Shown here: piece after piece, positions 45,514 through 56,519 of the stretch | Position numbering within the stretch: position 1 is the stretch's first letter | Layout: the number at the start of each line of letters is the position of its first letter | DNA from: Diadophis punctatus similis | Lineage: Eukaryota > Chordata > Lepidosauria > Squamata > Dipsadidae | Length of the DNA: 64,000 bases | Direction of reading: 5' to 3' | NCBI GenBank assembly: GCA_023053685.1 | Contig: JALIGW010000001.1 | Span: 157,809,547-157,873,546 of the forward strand | Notes under the pieces: model-generated | Told to the model about the DNA's origin: nothing | Databases searched by the model: none | Seen by the model: the letters and a program-made list of their open reading frames with translations, nothing else | Program-made: the position numbers and the translations under genes

Positions 45514-46851
45514 GTTATATGCTTCTATAGGATGACAAAATAGCATTATGGGCAGCATATAAATTTAATAAATGAATTAATAAGATTTGGAGCTGGTGTG
45601 TGTGTTTTTTCAATTGTACTTGGGAGATGCTGATAATTGAACAAACACATTTCCACTACAGAGCGTATGCTCTGACTCTGCCACTAAATTAAAAGCCACC
45701 CCAGTGTGAAGATCTTGCTGATGTGATTGTGGTATTAGTATGTCTGCCTTTATATAATCCTTCCTAGTAATCAAGATAGCTAGATACTAGTCTATGCAGA
45801 ACAAAGTCACTTGACTAGAAGAATTTATCCACATTAATTCAGCATTTCTTTTCAAACTGCTTTGGTCATGAAGATACACAAATTTCTGAATGTTTGTTTG
45901 TCAGCTAATCCATACCTCATTCTGACTCTCCTTTTAAATAAAATATTCTCCTGCCACTAATGCAGTCTTATAGTTTATTACCATATGGTAAAGATTAACA
46001 TTCTTCTCTACCCACAGTCAATATAATATTGGATAAAGCAAGATAAATCTATTAGAATTCAGGGCAAAATGAATGATTTTTACACCAGAATTTAATACAT
46101 TTATCTTATTTTTGCATGTATCATGTCAAACCATGATGCTTCCTATCAAGCAGCAAGGTTATCAATCATTTTTAATAGCAGTCATCAATATTACAAAAAT
46201 TCTGAATAAGCTTTTAATCTAAATCTTTTGGATATATCAAAATCAATTCTTATTTTAAAAAGAATCCTTTATCCTGGAAAATTTAAATGCTTTTAGAAAC
46301 ATCTGAGATGTACATAATTCATAATAAATACATTCATATTTTATATCTTCATAGCAGTTGGCAATAATAAGGAAAATTGTAATTCAAGAAAAAAACAGGA
46401 GATCTTCAGCAATAGACTGCATGCAGATGTTTTCCAATGTTATTTTCAGTTGGTCCTGGATTAGAACCAAGCTGATCATCTGAGTTCCTTGCTTCAGGCT
46501 AAGTGCCATCCCATCATTACTGAAACATTACAGATAAGCATCATTGACACTAGCTTTATATGTTACAGCCACCATCTGTAGCTCAAAATACTAGAAGAAT
46601 GTTGGTCACTAAAGTGTAAAACACTTCCCCTGTTGCAAATAACTATGTTCCTCCCACGTGTACAGGGGGTTCATGATGTCATCCCCTGATAATTATGTTC
46701 AACACTTGGCAGTTATGTAGAAACTCCTGAACAATTATCTTTGAGATAACTGCCACTCACAAAGTATTTGCCTTCCAAAATTTGTAAAGTTGAAGATTAT
46801 TGTTCATCGCACAGTCAGCCAAGTGTTCAGATTGGATTTGGCATTATTGTC
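45514..46851. other. unannotated AT-rich DNA
   Basis: No gene recognised. ATTATGGGCAGCATATAAATTTAATAAATG at about 45549-45580 is the plus-strand end of an L2-type LINE fragment. Confidence 0.4.
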
Positions 46852-47543
46852 TGTTATGTACTGACAGTTGAACATGGTTTCACCCAGGTCGAGCGTTTGA
46901 GCGGGAGAATGCTCAAACGCTATTGGTTGATTTAGATTTAGATTTAGATTTAGATTTAGATTTATTATTAGAGTTGGAAGGGACTTTGTAGGTCATCTAG
47001 TCCAACCCCCTGCTCAAGCAGGAGTTCCTACACCATTTGAGACAGATGGCAGTCCAGTCTCTCCTTGAAGGTCGCAAGTGTTGGGGCTCTCACAACCTCT
47101 GCTGTAAAGCTGTTCCACTGGTTGATCACTCTCACCATCAGAAAGTTTCTCCTCACTTCCAGGTTGAATCTCTCCTTGGTCAGCTTCCATCTGTTATTCC
47201 TTGTTTGGCTTTCTGGTGCCATAGAGAACAGCCTGACCCCCTCCTCTCTGTGGCATCCCCTCAAGTATGGGAACACTGCTATCATGTCACCCCTGGTCCT
47301 TCTCTTCGCTAGACTGGCCAAGCTCAGTTCCTGCAACCGCTCTTCGTATGTTTTATTTTCCAGACCCTTTATCATCCTGGTTGCTCTCTTCTGCACTTTC
47401 TCTAGAGTTTCAATGTCGAAGCATCTGACAGCTCCCTATAAAAGGGCTAGCTGTCAGACTGCAAGTTGCTGGTTGTACAGAGGTTGCCAATAAACAGTTA
47501 TTCTGACGTCGGTCTCCTGAGTCATGATTCCCACAACATAACA
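46852..47543 (+). repeat. gypsy 5' LTR, interrupted by a CR1
   Basis: Starts TGTTATGTACTGACAG like the solo LTR at 31252 and ends CCACAACATAACA. CTATAAAAGG near 47435 is a TATA box and CAATAAACAG near 47492 a poly(A) signal. Without the CR1 at about 46927-47405 it is about 215 bp. The internal region begins with GTGGCGATGAAGG. Confidence 0.85.
46927..47405 (-). pseudogene. CR1 LINE 3' end inserted in the gypsy LTR
   Basis: Minus strand. Encodes about 122 unbroken codons of the CR1 polymerase C-terminus (MQKRATRMIKGLENKTYEER, LAKRRTRGDMIAVFPYLRGC, ending CHLSQMV). The 3' end is at the left with about six ATTTAG units (46925-46960). It is a close relative of 29641-30066 and 5'-truncated. Confidence 0.92.
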
Positions 47544-47646
47544 GTGGCGATGAAGGTTTGGGAGCAGGAGAACGAAGACGATCGAACCTCAGGCATCGCA
47601 ACCAGCCAGGCGGCATTCGGAAGACACCACAGAAAATGCGCCAAGC

Positions 47647-48581
47647 ATGTCTGCCTTCCATCTGCCAGCACCATTCAACCCAGTGAAGGAAAAGTGGGAG
47701 ACATATATGATGCAGTTTGACTGCTTCCTAGAAGCAAATGATCTGTTGGGTCTGGCAGATAATCGAAAAAGAGCACTTTTTCTAAGTCACTTGACCACGA
47801 TGTGTTCGACACAGCGGAGGCACTGTCAGACCCAACCCCGGTACAGTCCGTACCGTGGCAGGTCCTGCAGGCGACCCTAAAAACCCATTATGCTCCCACT
47901 CCATCCAAAGTCACCCAGCGCTATGAATTCAGGCAACGGATGCAGCTCGAGTGTGAATCCATAAATCAGTACATCGCTGCCCTTCACAAAGCCGCTGGTC
48001 ACTGCGAGTTCAGGGATCTGAATGACATTCTGCTTGACCAGCTTATCTGTGGCATTCGGGACATCCGTTTGCAGCATAGACAATTGGCAAGAACCAACCT
48101 TATGTTGGCTGTTGCCCTGGACAAGGCCAGAGCTGCTGAATCGTCCAACAAAGCAGTGGAATCATTGCATAAATTCGCTGCCGCCAAGGCAGAGCTGAAG
48201 CCTCCAACTACGGTGCACAAAGGCACCTGTGAGGACTCGAGTAGCAGTGACAATGAGGTCTGTTGCATGGATCGGAAGAGGGTGCCCGATCGGGGCGACA
48301 GCCATCAGGACTGTGCTAGCTGTGGTGGCCAGCATCCGAGATATTCCTGCCATTTCAGGGATGCGGTCTGCAAACGGTGCAGCAGGAGAGACCATTTAGC
48401 TAAAGTCTGCCACGACATTTTGCCTGATGACCACGCGCATGCATCTGACGCCGCACACAATGACCTGTTAAAACCTTTTCAGCAGGAAGATTGGAAACCA
48501 CGCCGGAGAGCTGCCACACCAAGGCCGCCACAAATCAGACATGCATCGCTCAGGCCAGTCTGCCTTGCAAGGACAAATTGA
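47647..48581 (+). pseudogene. gypsy gag
   Basis: An ATG at 47647 opens gag (MSAFHLPAPFNPVKEKWETY). A frameshift near 47800 moves the reading to the frame of 47802-48581, which carries the capsid-like region (SVPWQVLQATLKTHYAPTPS, QYIAALHKAAGHCEF) and a cysteine-rich nucleic-acid-binding part (CASCGGQHPRYSCHF then CKRCSRRDHLAKVC). Gag would package the element's RNA in particles. The frame ends at 48581 and overlaps the protease frame by about 90 bases in the -1 phase. Confidence 0.85.
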
Positions 48582-50294
48582 CCGTCACAGTGACCATTGA
48601 TGGCGTGCCTTGCATCATGGAAGTAGACACCGGCTCCGCAGTCTCCATCATCTCCTGGCAGGCCCTGAAGCTCGCCCTTCCAAGTTTCCAGAAGAGCCGC
48701 CTCAAGCAGCACCACATCAAGCTCTCAGACTATCAGGGGAATCACATCCCCGTCATCGGCCAAGGCCAGTTCCTGGTCAAGTTCAACAGTTTTGAGTGGC
48801 CTTTGCAGCTCACAGTGGTCAGCAGAAAACTTCCTAGCCTCCTGGTTAGGTTGGTTCAATGCCCTCGGTCTGGGGGTGACCAGCATCAACTCCATCACCA
48901 ACCCTGCCTTCGACGACCTGTTCCAGGAGTTCAAGGACGTTTTTAGACAGGACTTAGGCAAGTATGCGGGCACTCCTATTTCCTTTAATCTGGACCCAAA
49001 TGTTGCCCCGATCAGGCTTAAGCCTAGGCGGGTCCCCTTGGCTCTGCATCCTAAAATTGACCGTGAACTCGACAAACTAATCCGGTAGGGGATCCTTGAG
49101 CCGGTCGACCACGCCAAGTGGGAGACCACGATAGTGACACCCGTTAAAGGGGATGGCACCGTAAGGATCTGCGATGATTATAAGTGCACGCTGAATAAGG
49201 CGTTGCAGCAGAGCGCCTATCCGGTACCGATCATTCATCATCTTCTACATTCTCTGGGCCCTGGCCGCCTTTTTGCTAAACTCGACTTGGTGCAGGCATA
49301 CCAGCAGCTGCCAGTAAATAGCACTACTGGTGAGGCACAGACCATTGTGACTCAGAGGGGGGCATTCAAGTGTCACAGGCTGCAGTTTGGAGTCAGCATG
49401 GCCCTGGGGTTGTTCCAGAGTGTAATGGAACCCCTATTGCAGAATCTTCCCGGGGTCATGCCATATTTTGATGACGTGCTAATCTCGGCTTGTGACGAAG
49501 AACAGCTCCGCTCCCGAGTCAGAATGGTCCTGTCAAAACTGCATGCTGCTGGGCTTAAGGCTAAGCGCAGCAAATGCTTGCTGGGGGTGTCAGAAGTCGA
49601 GTTTCTGGGCTACCGCATAGATGGCAATGGCATACACCCCATGGAGAGCAAGCTCCGGGCCATTCACGAAGCGCCCACCCCGAGGAATCAAAGTGAGCTT
49701 CAAGCTTTCCTCGGTCTCCTTAATTTTTATAGCCTTTTCCTTCGAAACAAGGCTACCATTGCCGACCCTTTGCACAGGCTCTTGCCAAAGAATACTCCTT
49801 GGGTTTGGGGACTTAGAGAAGCCAAGGCCTTTCGGGCCGTTAAACAACTTTTGACTACGGACAGTTTCCTCATCCAATACAACACCACTCTGCCCCTGGT
49901 CCTTGTTTGTGATGCCTCCCCTTTCGGCATTGGGGCAGTGTTGAGCCACAGACTCCCAAATGGAACTGAGGCCCCGGTAGCTTATTACTCAAGGACCCTG
50001 TCCAGCGCTGAGAGAAACTACAGCCAGCTGGACAGGGAGGCGCTGGCTGCTGTTGCCGGGGTCAAGAAGTTCCATGAGTACCTTTTGGGGAGGGATTTTG
50101 AGTTGGTGACTGACCACAAGCCTTTGTTAGGCATGCTTGCTGGGGACCGTCCCCACCCCGGTTGCCTTGTCCCCATGTTTCGCCAGATGGGCCATATTCC
50201 TGTCAGCCTACTCCTATCGGCTGGTGCACCGGCCTGGGAAAGAAATGGGCACCGCCGATGCCTTGAGCAGGTGCCCCAGGAGTGCCTTGATTGA
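48491..50294 (+). pseudogene. gypsy pol (protease, reverse transcriptase, RNase H)
   Basis: The aspartic protease has EVDTGSAVSIISW at about 48618-48660. A frameshift near 48830 leads to the reverse transcriptase frame, which has an in-frame stop at 49087-49089 just before GILEPVDHAKWETTIVTPVK. The polymerase has LDLVQAYQQL, FGVSMALGLFQ and YFDDVLIS (49464-49487), so the catalytic Asp pair is present. RNase H follows with LVCDASPFGIGAVLSH, LDREALAAVAGVKKFHEY and LVTDHKPLLGML. Another frameshift lies near 50170. Reverse transcription of a gypsy RNA was its role; this copy is inactive. Confidence 0.9.
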
Positions 50295-50364
50295 AACCAC
50301 TGAGTGAATTAATCATGTGGGCATCTCATTTAATGACTGCTTCACTCAACAACCAAGATTCCAG

Positions 50365-51038
50365 GACTTCCGGTTTGGAGCGCGCCATCGCGGACGTCCC
50401 CTGTCGGGCGCCTTTCCTATCTTCGTTAAAAGCCGCCAGAACAGCTGTCTGGCGGCTTTGAAATCTCTTCCCCGGGCAAAGGGGAGAGATGAGAGCTTGA
50501 CAGGTGGGGTAGAGCCCCCCCAGCGCCCTAGGAGCCATCTGGTAGGGCGCGAAGGGAGAGCTCCCCATGCAGCCTGTCTCCAGCTCCGAAGATCAGGAAA
50601 CCTCCGCTTTTGCGGAGCTAGATGTCGCGACCAGCCGCTGTTTCAAGAATGGGATTTATAACTACATTTAAACTACAGAAGCAGACAGAGAGAAACAGGC
50701 GTGAGATGGGCAAGTACTGAAACCTCTTTTTTCCTTTTTTTTTTCAACTCCTGGGCAAGCTTTCACTTCGGCAAGGGAACAAAGGAAACAGAGTAACAAT
50801 ATGGCGATTGAGAAGTGAAAGTGACTTTCGTTTTCCCAGAGGCTTTTTTTCTCTCTCTCTCTCTTATGGAAACTTTTAACTTGGAAAAATGGTTTTTTCT
50901 CTCTCTGTCTCCTAACTCTGGATTAAAGTTATAATAGAAATATTTCCAATAATAAAAGACTACCTGGTTTTTAAACTGGAAAGAACTTTAATCAGGCATC
51001 TGGCTTTTTTTTCTTTTCTGTACTCTTTTGAAACACCA
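50365..51038 (+). promoter_or_regulatory. 5' leader of the ORF1-only L1
   Basis: Starts GACTTCCGGTTTGGAGCGCG. The first 300 bases are CpG-rich and the rest is T-rich with CTCTCT tracts. L1 5' UTRs carry an internal promoter, and this leader would be expected to do so. Frames within it are not protein-like. Confidence 0.55.
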
Positions 51039-52109
51039 ATGGCTTCAAAGTCTGGAAAGATTGTTTTGACTAAAAGAAATGACTATTCATCTGGATATAT
51101 TTCTAAAATGCAACTTAACACTGAGCTAACACCTCCACAGCTTTTGACACCTGAAAATTTATTAAATAATTTAAAGATTATGAAACATGAACTTACTTTG
51201 GAATTTAATCAGAAAATAAGTGAGATAGACAAAAAAATGCAGGCTGCTTTGAAGAATATGAATCAACAACTCAGATTTGATGTGTTAGAGGTTTGCAAAG
51301 GCTTAGCAACAAATATTGAAGTTTTGGCAGAACGTATTGAAACAAATAAACAAGCTTTGGCAACTTCGGTGAATTACATAGATAAAATCCAAAATGATAT
51401 TGCAAATTTTGAAAAAGAGGTCTTGATGACACAGTTCAGATCCATGGAAGTTGCTATAAGGATCAGAGGCTTGAAAGAAGGATTATATGAAAATTTAAAA
51501 GGCAGGATGGTTGACGTATTGGATCAGGTGTCTGGAATTTCTAAAGTGGAATTGGCTACACAAATCGACAAAATATACAGAATCAATTCGTGGTACGCTA
51601 AACAAAAGCATTTACCAAGGGACATTGTCATATATTTTACCACAAGAGCTTTACGGAACAGAATTATACAAGCAACGTTTAACAATAATCTTATGGTGAA
51701 TGGTCAGGAACTAAAGATTTGGAAAGAAATCCCCTCTAAAATGCTTAAAGCCAGAAAAAGCTATACTTTTTTGATTGATGAATTTAAGAGATTAAATTTA
51801 CAATATAAATGGGAAGCGCCAGTTGGAGTAGCAGTGAAATTTTCTGGAAAAAGATACCGGCTCAACACGATAAAAAAAGCTACTGAATTTTATGTCAATG
51901 TTCTAAAGGCTGATATATCCAAGATTCCAGAGGAAGGATGTATAAAAATAAAAGAGGAGGAGGAGGGGAAGCCACCTTTGATGGATCAAAAGGAAATAGA
52001 TTCAAAAACCCAAAAGGAGTGCCTGAACCAGATAGCTGGGGAAAAGGAGATGGAGGTCTGGGATCAGACGGGAGACGAGTCGACAAATTCGAATTTATTG
52101 AACTATTAA
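51039..52109 (+). CDS. L1-type ORF1 protein (356 aa, intact)
   Basis: An RNA-binding chaperone that coats L1 RNA. Residues about 1-35 are a basic, disordered start (MASKSGKIVLTKRNDYSSG). About 45-135 is a heptad-rich coiled-coil region (NLKIMKHELTLEFNQKISEI through KIQNDIANFEKEV), used for trimer formation in the family. About 140-225 fits the RRM (MEVAIRIRGLKEGLYENLKG, DIVIYFTTRALRNRIIQA). About 230-300 fits the C-terminal domain (KIWKEIPSKMLKARKSYTFL, VAVKFSGKRYRLNTIKKATE). The last 50 residues are acidic. ATG context is strong (A at -3, G at +4). No frameshift or stop breaks it. Family: transposase_22/L1 ORF1p. Confidence 0.92.
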   Translation: MASKSGKIVLTKRNDYSSGYISKMQLNTELTPPQLLTPENLLNNLKIMKHELTLEFNQKISEIDKKMQAALKNMNQQLRFDVLEVCKGLATNIEVLAERIETNKQALATSVNYIDKIQNDIANFEKEVLMTQFRSMEVAIRIRGLKEGLYENLKGRMVDVLDQVSGISKVELATQIDKIYRINSWYAKQKHLPRDIVIYFTTRALRNRIIQATFNNNLMVNGQELKIWKEIPSKMLKARKSYTFLIDEFKRLNLQYKWEAPVGVAVKFSGKRYRLNTIKKATEFYVNVLKADISKIPEEGCIKIKEEEEGKPPLMDQKEIDSKTQKECLNQIAGEKEMEVWDQTGDESTNSNLLNY

Positions 52110-52893
52110 AAGATGAACTATCAAGATACAAAACGATGTGATGTTGAAATATATTGGACGGATAGAGACTAATATGATTGCATTTTTTCTCTTCCCTATC
52201 TAATGATTACCTATGCAATATTTAGTTAAGTTTTATATAACTTTGAGGTTATTTTTAATGTTAATAATATTAGATATATATAGTTTGTTGAAGATTTGTT
52301 TATTCTTTTTTCCCTTTCTTTTTTTGTTTATTGAAGTTAGTAAGTTAATTTAGAATAATATTATGTTATTAATATCATGATGAAATTTAATATTTGATGA
52401 TCACTTATGTAACATTTAGTTAAGTTTTATCTTAGAGGTTATTTTTAATGTCAATAATATCAGTTTAAGATTTGTGTATTTTATATTTAGTTATTATTTA
52501 TGTAACATTTACTTTGTATAAGATAGAGGATTGAAGGGAGGAGGTAGGAGGTTTGTTTGTTTGTATTGTTAAAGAGTTTTCTCTTTCTTTCTTTTTTTTC
52601 TTTTTTGTATCTTTACTATTGTATACAAATGCGATATATTAGTAGTGTATAATCTGGAGTTGAAGTTTTTTAAAAATAGTGTTCTTTTTTTCTTTTTTTT
52701 TCTCTTTTTATTAACAATTTAAATTTATTATTATGCCCTGTATTATCTCTGGGAAGTCCGGGGGGGAGGTGGGGAGGGAAGTGGGTGGGTTTGGGGGGGA
52801 GAAAAAAAACAAAAATGTTTGTACTTTATATTTAATATTTTGTTACTACTTATGTAATTCTGTACTAATAAAACTTTTTGAATTAAAAAAAAA
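52110..52893 (+). other. 3' region of the ORF1-only L1
   Basis: AT-rich, without a meaningful reading frame. A module around ACATTTAGTTAAGTTTTAT and AGGTTATTTTTAATGT occurs at about 52212-52270 and again at about 52405-52462, with a shorter piece near 52495, so the UTR contains internal repeats. A G-rich stretch at 52757-52800 precedes the poly(A) signal. G-rich tracts near the 3' end are common in L1 3' UTRs. Confidence 0.6.
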
Positions 52894-52911
52894 CAACAAC
52901 CAAGATTCCAG

Positions 52912-53047
52912 TCCCGATTCACAATAAATCAAGGACTATGTGTATAACCTTGGATTGCCAAGGGAAGGCAATCTCAAACACACCAAGGTATAAGGAAGAT
53001 ATTGTCTGTGTGTGGTGAGGTTTTTTTTTTAATAGGGAATTAAATAG
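52912..53047. other. flank of the L1 insertion
   Basis: TCCCGATTCACAATAAATCA then AAGGACTATGTGTATAA resembles the right end of the GGTAGTCCTCGACTTA-family element whose left part lies at about 50310-50364. The L1 therefore appears to sit inside such an element. Confidence 0.4.
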
Positions 53048-54537
53048 GTGGCACTCCAGCTCCTACGACTGTTGGATGACACTGATTTTCTGGATCCCTT
53101 TCAATCTGGTTTCAGGCACGGCTACAGTACAGAAACGGCTTTGGTCACCCTGATGGATGATCTCTGGCGAGCCCGGGATAGGGGTCATTCCTCTATCCTG
53201 GTGCTACTTGACCTCTCAGTGGCCTTCAATACCATTGACCATGGTATCTTTCTGCGTCGTCTCGGAGAGGTGGGGGTGGGCGGCACTGTTTTGCAGTGGT
53301 TCTCCTCCTTCCTCTCTGACAGGACGCAGTCGGTGTTGACAGGGGGGCAGAGGTCGAGCCCTAGGCCCCTACTATGTGGGGTGCCACAGGGCTCGGTCCT
53401 CTCGCCCATCCTGCATCTACATGAAGCCACTGGGTGAAATCATCCGACGACACGGGGTGAGGTATCAGCAATATGCTGATGATACCCAGTTGTACATCTC
53501 CACCCCGTCTCAATTCGGGGAAGCCGTAGACGTAATGGGCCGCTGCCTGGACGATGTTAGGGTCTGGATGGGGAAGAACCGGCTAAAACTTAACCCTGAC
53601 AAGACTGAGTGGCTGTGGATATTGCCCCCTAAGGACTCGACCAATTGTCCCTCCTTGGTTCTTGGGGGGGAGAAATTAGCTCTCTCAGAACGGGTCCGCA
53701 ATTTGGGTGTCCTCCTAGACCCACAGCTAAAATTGGAACAACATCTTTCAGCTGTGGCTAGGGGGACCTTTGCACAAGTACGTCTTGTGCACCAATTGCG
53801 ACCCTACTTGGAGAAGGAGGCACTTCTCACAGTCACTCATGCCCTTATCACCTCACGGCTGGATTACTGCAATGCGCTCTACATGGGGCTACCCTTGAAG
53901 AGTGTCTGGCGACTGCAATTGGTGCAAAATGCAGCTGCGCGAGCTGTGGTGGGTGCACCCAGATGCACCCACGTAACACCAATCCTCCACCAGCTGCATT
54001 GGTTGCCCATTAGTCTCCGGATCCAATTTAAGGTGTTGGTCGTTACCTTTAAAGCCCTACATGGCTCAGGGCCAGGTTACCTTCGGGACCGCATCCTGCC
54101 GTATACCTCCCTACGACCGGTTAGGGCCCACAGAGTCGGCCTCCTCCAGGTCCCGTCGACCAAACAATGTCGGCTGGCAGGGCCGAGGGGGAGGGCCTTC
54201 TCTGTGGGAGCTCCCTCCCTGTGGAACCAGCTTCCCCCGGAGATCAGGACCATCCCCACCCTACTGGCCTTCCGGAAAGCAATAAAAACTTGGCTCTTCC
54301 GGCAGGCGGGGTGAAAGTGAGACCATCTAGATTAAATAACGGTCTCCCCCCATGATGGTAATGAGATACTCTTTTTAACTTTTGTATTTTTTGTATTTTT
54401 AATTATTGTATTTGATATTGTTATATATTTTAATTATTGCATTTTACTCTGTAATGGAATCTAACATGTTGTGAGCCGCCCAGAGTCCCCAGGGAGTGGG
54501 CGGCATAGAAATCCATTAAATTAAATTAAATTAAATA
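53048..54537 (+). pseudogene. L2-type LINE, reverse transcriptase to 3' tail
   Basis: The polymerase starts within the reverse transcriptase (LDDTDFLDPFQSGFRHGYST). Motif A is LDLSVAFNTIDHG, where the second Asp of the usual AFDTID is Asn; motif B is GVPQGSVLSP. A small deletion near 53405-53420 shifts the frame. The second frame (53376-54314) has IYMKPLGEIIRRHG, the catalytic QYADDTQLY, NRLKLNPDKTEWLW and the C-terminal SRLDYCNALYMGLPLKSVWR through ALHGSGPGYLRDRI, ending KAIKTWLFRQAG. The 3' UTR has GAGCCGCCCAGAGTCCCCAG and an (ATTAA)n tail. It has no endonuclease and is 5'-truncated. This is the longest L2 copy in the window. Confidence 0.9.
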
Positions 54538-55535
54538 TGTTAGCCAATCACATTTTAGCCTAACAGACTCCAACCTGTGTGATCAATTTAAGTTTCAGCA
54601 TGTCATACTAGCTCAGAAAACTGAGTATGCCATGGTATGTGCCTCCACTGATGCTTTTCTATGCACAATCTATGAACCAATAGTTGTATTTGTCCTTGAG
54701 GTTTCTATCCCACTGATTTAGGCTGATGCGTAAATCCTTTTTACGTAGGTTTGGTGTCAGGTATAGGAAAATAAGATGTGACTTTTCTGGGAAGAAAATC
54801 AAAAGGAGGATGAGAGAAAAGTTCACTTAAAGGATGATAGTCTCCCCAGAGTTTCAAGTTGTGAAGTACAGATGGGAAGTTATATCCAATTTTTTAGAAT
54901 TATGATTGGGGTTGGGGGTTTTTTTGTGGAAAATATATAATTAGCCTAAAAGTTTTTGGGCTTAAATTGCATCACAGCATAAATCCTTTGAGCTTCTCTT
55001 TTGGCTTGCTCTTTTCAAAATTCTGTACTTGGACATGTATGGAACCACAGGAAGTCTGTCATGGATTTTTCTTCCTGTCATGAATCAGTCTTAGAGTTGC
55101 TTCTGTTTCTAAGGTCTGGACTGTTTCTTTAGAATCCAAGTATTTCCATTTCATGTTCAAAATGTCCTCATGTTATGTCTTTAAAAAATAAACTTACAGC
55201 ATTTCTTTTCTTTAACTTCAGTAGTGTCTTTCAAATTTCCATTCTGTGAAATTGTACTCTTAAATGCTTTGCTTATGATATGCTGCCTAGTAAGTGTGAA
55301 AGATATAAGAATATGAATTGGTTCTATGGTATATTTCTTATTACCATATTCTGAAACAAATTCACTCAATAAAACAGGGAGCCTTCAATTACGGGCACCC
55401 CAAAATATTAATCATCACATACGACTTTTCCTTTAAAGGAAACTCTTTGTCCCTCTGTATTGAAGATAGACAACTATCCAGATCCAGGAGATTTTAATAA
55501 GGGGAGCAACAGTTTGAAGCAAATCCTAGTGTATC
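54538..55535. other. unannotated DNA
   Basis: No gene or repeat recognised. Confidence 0.35.
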
Positions 55536-55799
55536 AGCAGTGAAATCTACTTACCTTCCCTACTGGTTTGGAAGTGCGCACTTTTTCTTCCGCGTTCCGC
55601 TCATGTGCACACTTTTTCATCCTCTGCACATGCGCAGAACAGTTTGCGCATGCGCAGGGGGTTAAAAAAAGGAAATGGCGATGTCCGGGCGGGTGGGCAG
55701 AGCCTTGTGCTACCGCCACTACCAGTTTTCCCAACCACGCACCACTGCCGCTACAGGTACACTCGTACCGTGCCAAACCCGTAGCATTTCACCCCTGCT
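55536..55799. mobile_element. hAT-like element, AGCAGTGAAAT subfamily (copy 11)
   Basis: Begins AGCAGTGAAATCTACTTACC and ends GTAGCATTTCACCCCTGCT, an imperfect inverted repeat. Core modules CTGCACATGCGCAGAAC and GCGCATGCGCAGG resemble the other copies. Flanks AGTGTATC and AATGTTCC match at only 5 of 8. Confidence 0.6.
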
Positions 55800-56163
55800 A
55801 ATGTTCCTTAAAATGCTTTCCTGTTAGCTGAAGCCAATGTCAGCTCCGGAATTATTGGGGCACTTAAGTTGAGCTTTTTTGCATATTATTCCTTAACTCC
55901 CTTTCCAAACTGAGAAAATGATACTTTATTTTCATTCGAGACAATACTAGGAGGTGTGCATCCTTATAAGAACTTCAGTTCACCAATCTAATGTGGTCAG
56001 AAACATTTTAATAAGTGTGAGTAGAGGAAGCATTGTGTTTCAAACTCAGGGAAGGACATCCTCTTGAATCAGGAATGTGTATCTATGTATGTATGCATGT
56101 ACTGTATGTATGAAATTTTTAAGCTGCCCATCTCACCTACAAGGTGACTCTGGGCAGATGTAT
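55800..56163. other. unannotated DNA with a LINE 3' fragment
   Basis: TTTTTAAGCTGCCCATCTCA at 56115-56134 followed by GGTGACTCTGGGCAG resembles the minus-strand LINE 3' end seen at 17519. The rest is unassigned. Confidence 0.35.
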
Positions 56164-56171
56164 GTATGCAT

Positions 56172-56511
56172 CAGTGGTGGGTTCCTACCGGTGCAATCCG
56201 GTAGGGAGCGGCCGATTGCGCAATTTGCATGTGACCGCTCTGGTGCCATCTTCACCGGTCTGTCGCGCACGTTGCCATCTTTTTTTAAGAATTTTTGGGC
56301 TTTTTTGCTTCTGCGCATGTGTGGAAGCAAAATCTCGCCGAAATCTCATGAGGGGACGCGCACGTGTGTGAGATTTTGGCGAGATTTTGCTTCCACGCAT
56401 GCACAGAAGCAAAATCACGTGAGGGGGCGCACGTGCGTAGCGAGCGAGCGCACAAAATGTGGAGATGCACGCGCAGCGCACTGGTATCGGTAAGTTAGCA
56501 ACCCACCCCTG
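56172..56511. mobile_element. hAT-like non-autonomous element (copy 12)
   Basis: Perfect 8-bp duplication GTATGCAT at 56164-56171 and 56512-56519. Begins CAGTGGTGGGTTCCTACCGG and ends TTAGCAACCCACCCCTG. The core has GCTTCTGCGCATGTGTGGAA and its mirror, as in 1765-2195. Confidence 0.9.
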
Positions 56512-56519
56512 GTATGCAT

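Larger units (their letters stand above)
46852..50294 (+). mobile_element. Ty3/gypsy retrotransposon, 3'-truncated and decayed
   Basis: A 5' LTR (46852-47543) holding a CR1 insertion, a gag frame with zinc knuckle, then a pol region with protease, reverse transcriptase and RNase H in gypsy order. The sequence stops being recognisable just after the RNase H end (a TADALSRCP-like motif near 50260). Integrase and the 3' LTR are missing. Several frameshifts and a stop codon show that it is not functional. Confidence 0.92.
50365..52893 (+). mobile_element. ORF1-only L1-type retrotransposon (half-L1-like)
   Basis: A 2529-bp insertion flanked by a perfect 18-bp duplication, CAACAACCAAGATTCCAG, at 50347-50364 and 52894-52911. 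It has a GC-rich 5' leader (50365-51038), an intact ORF1 (51039-52109), then about 780 bp of AT-rich 3' sequence with an AATAAA signal (52867-52872) and a short poly(A) tail. No ORF2 (endonuclease and reverse transcriptase) sequence is recognisable in any frame. The exact duplication at both ends shows the element inserted in this form and was not cut down afterwards. Confidence 0.88.

Noticed and set aside
46852..50294. An active gypsy element
   Set aside because: Frameshifts near 47800, 48830 and 50170, a stop codon at 49087, loss of integrase and 3' LTR, and a CR1 inside the LTR rule this out.
51895..52131. Minus-strand frame across the ORF1 end
   Set aside because: Shadow of the L1 ORF1 coding region, which has clear family features on the plus strand.
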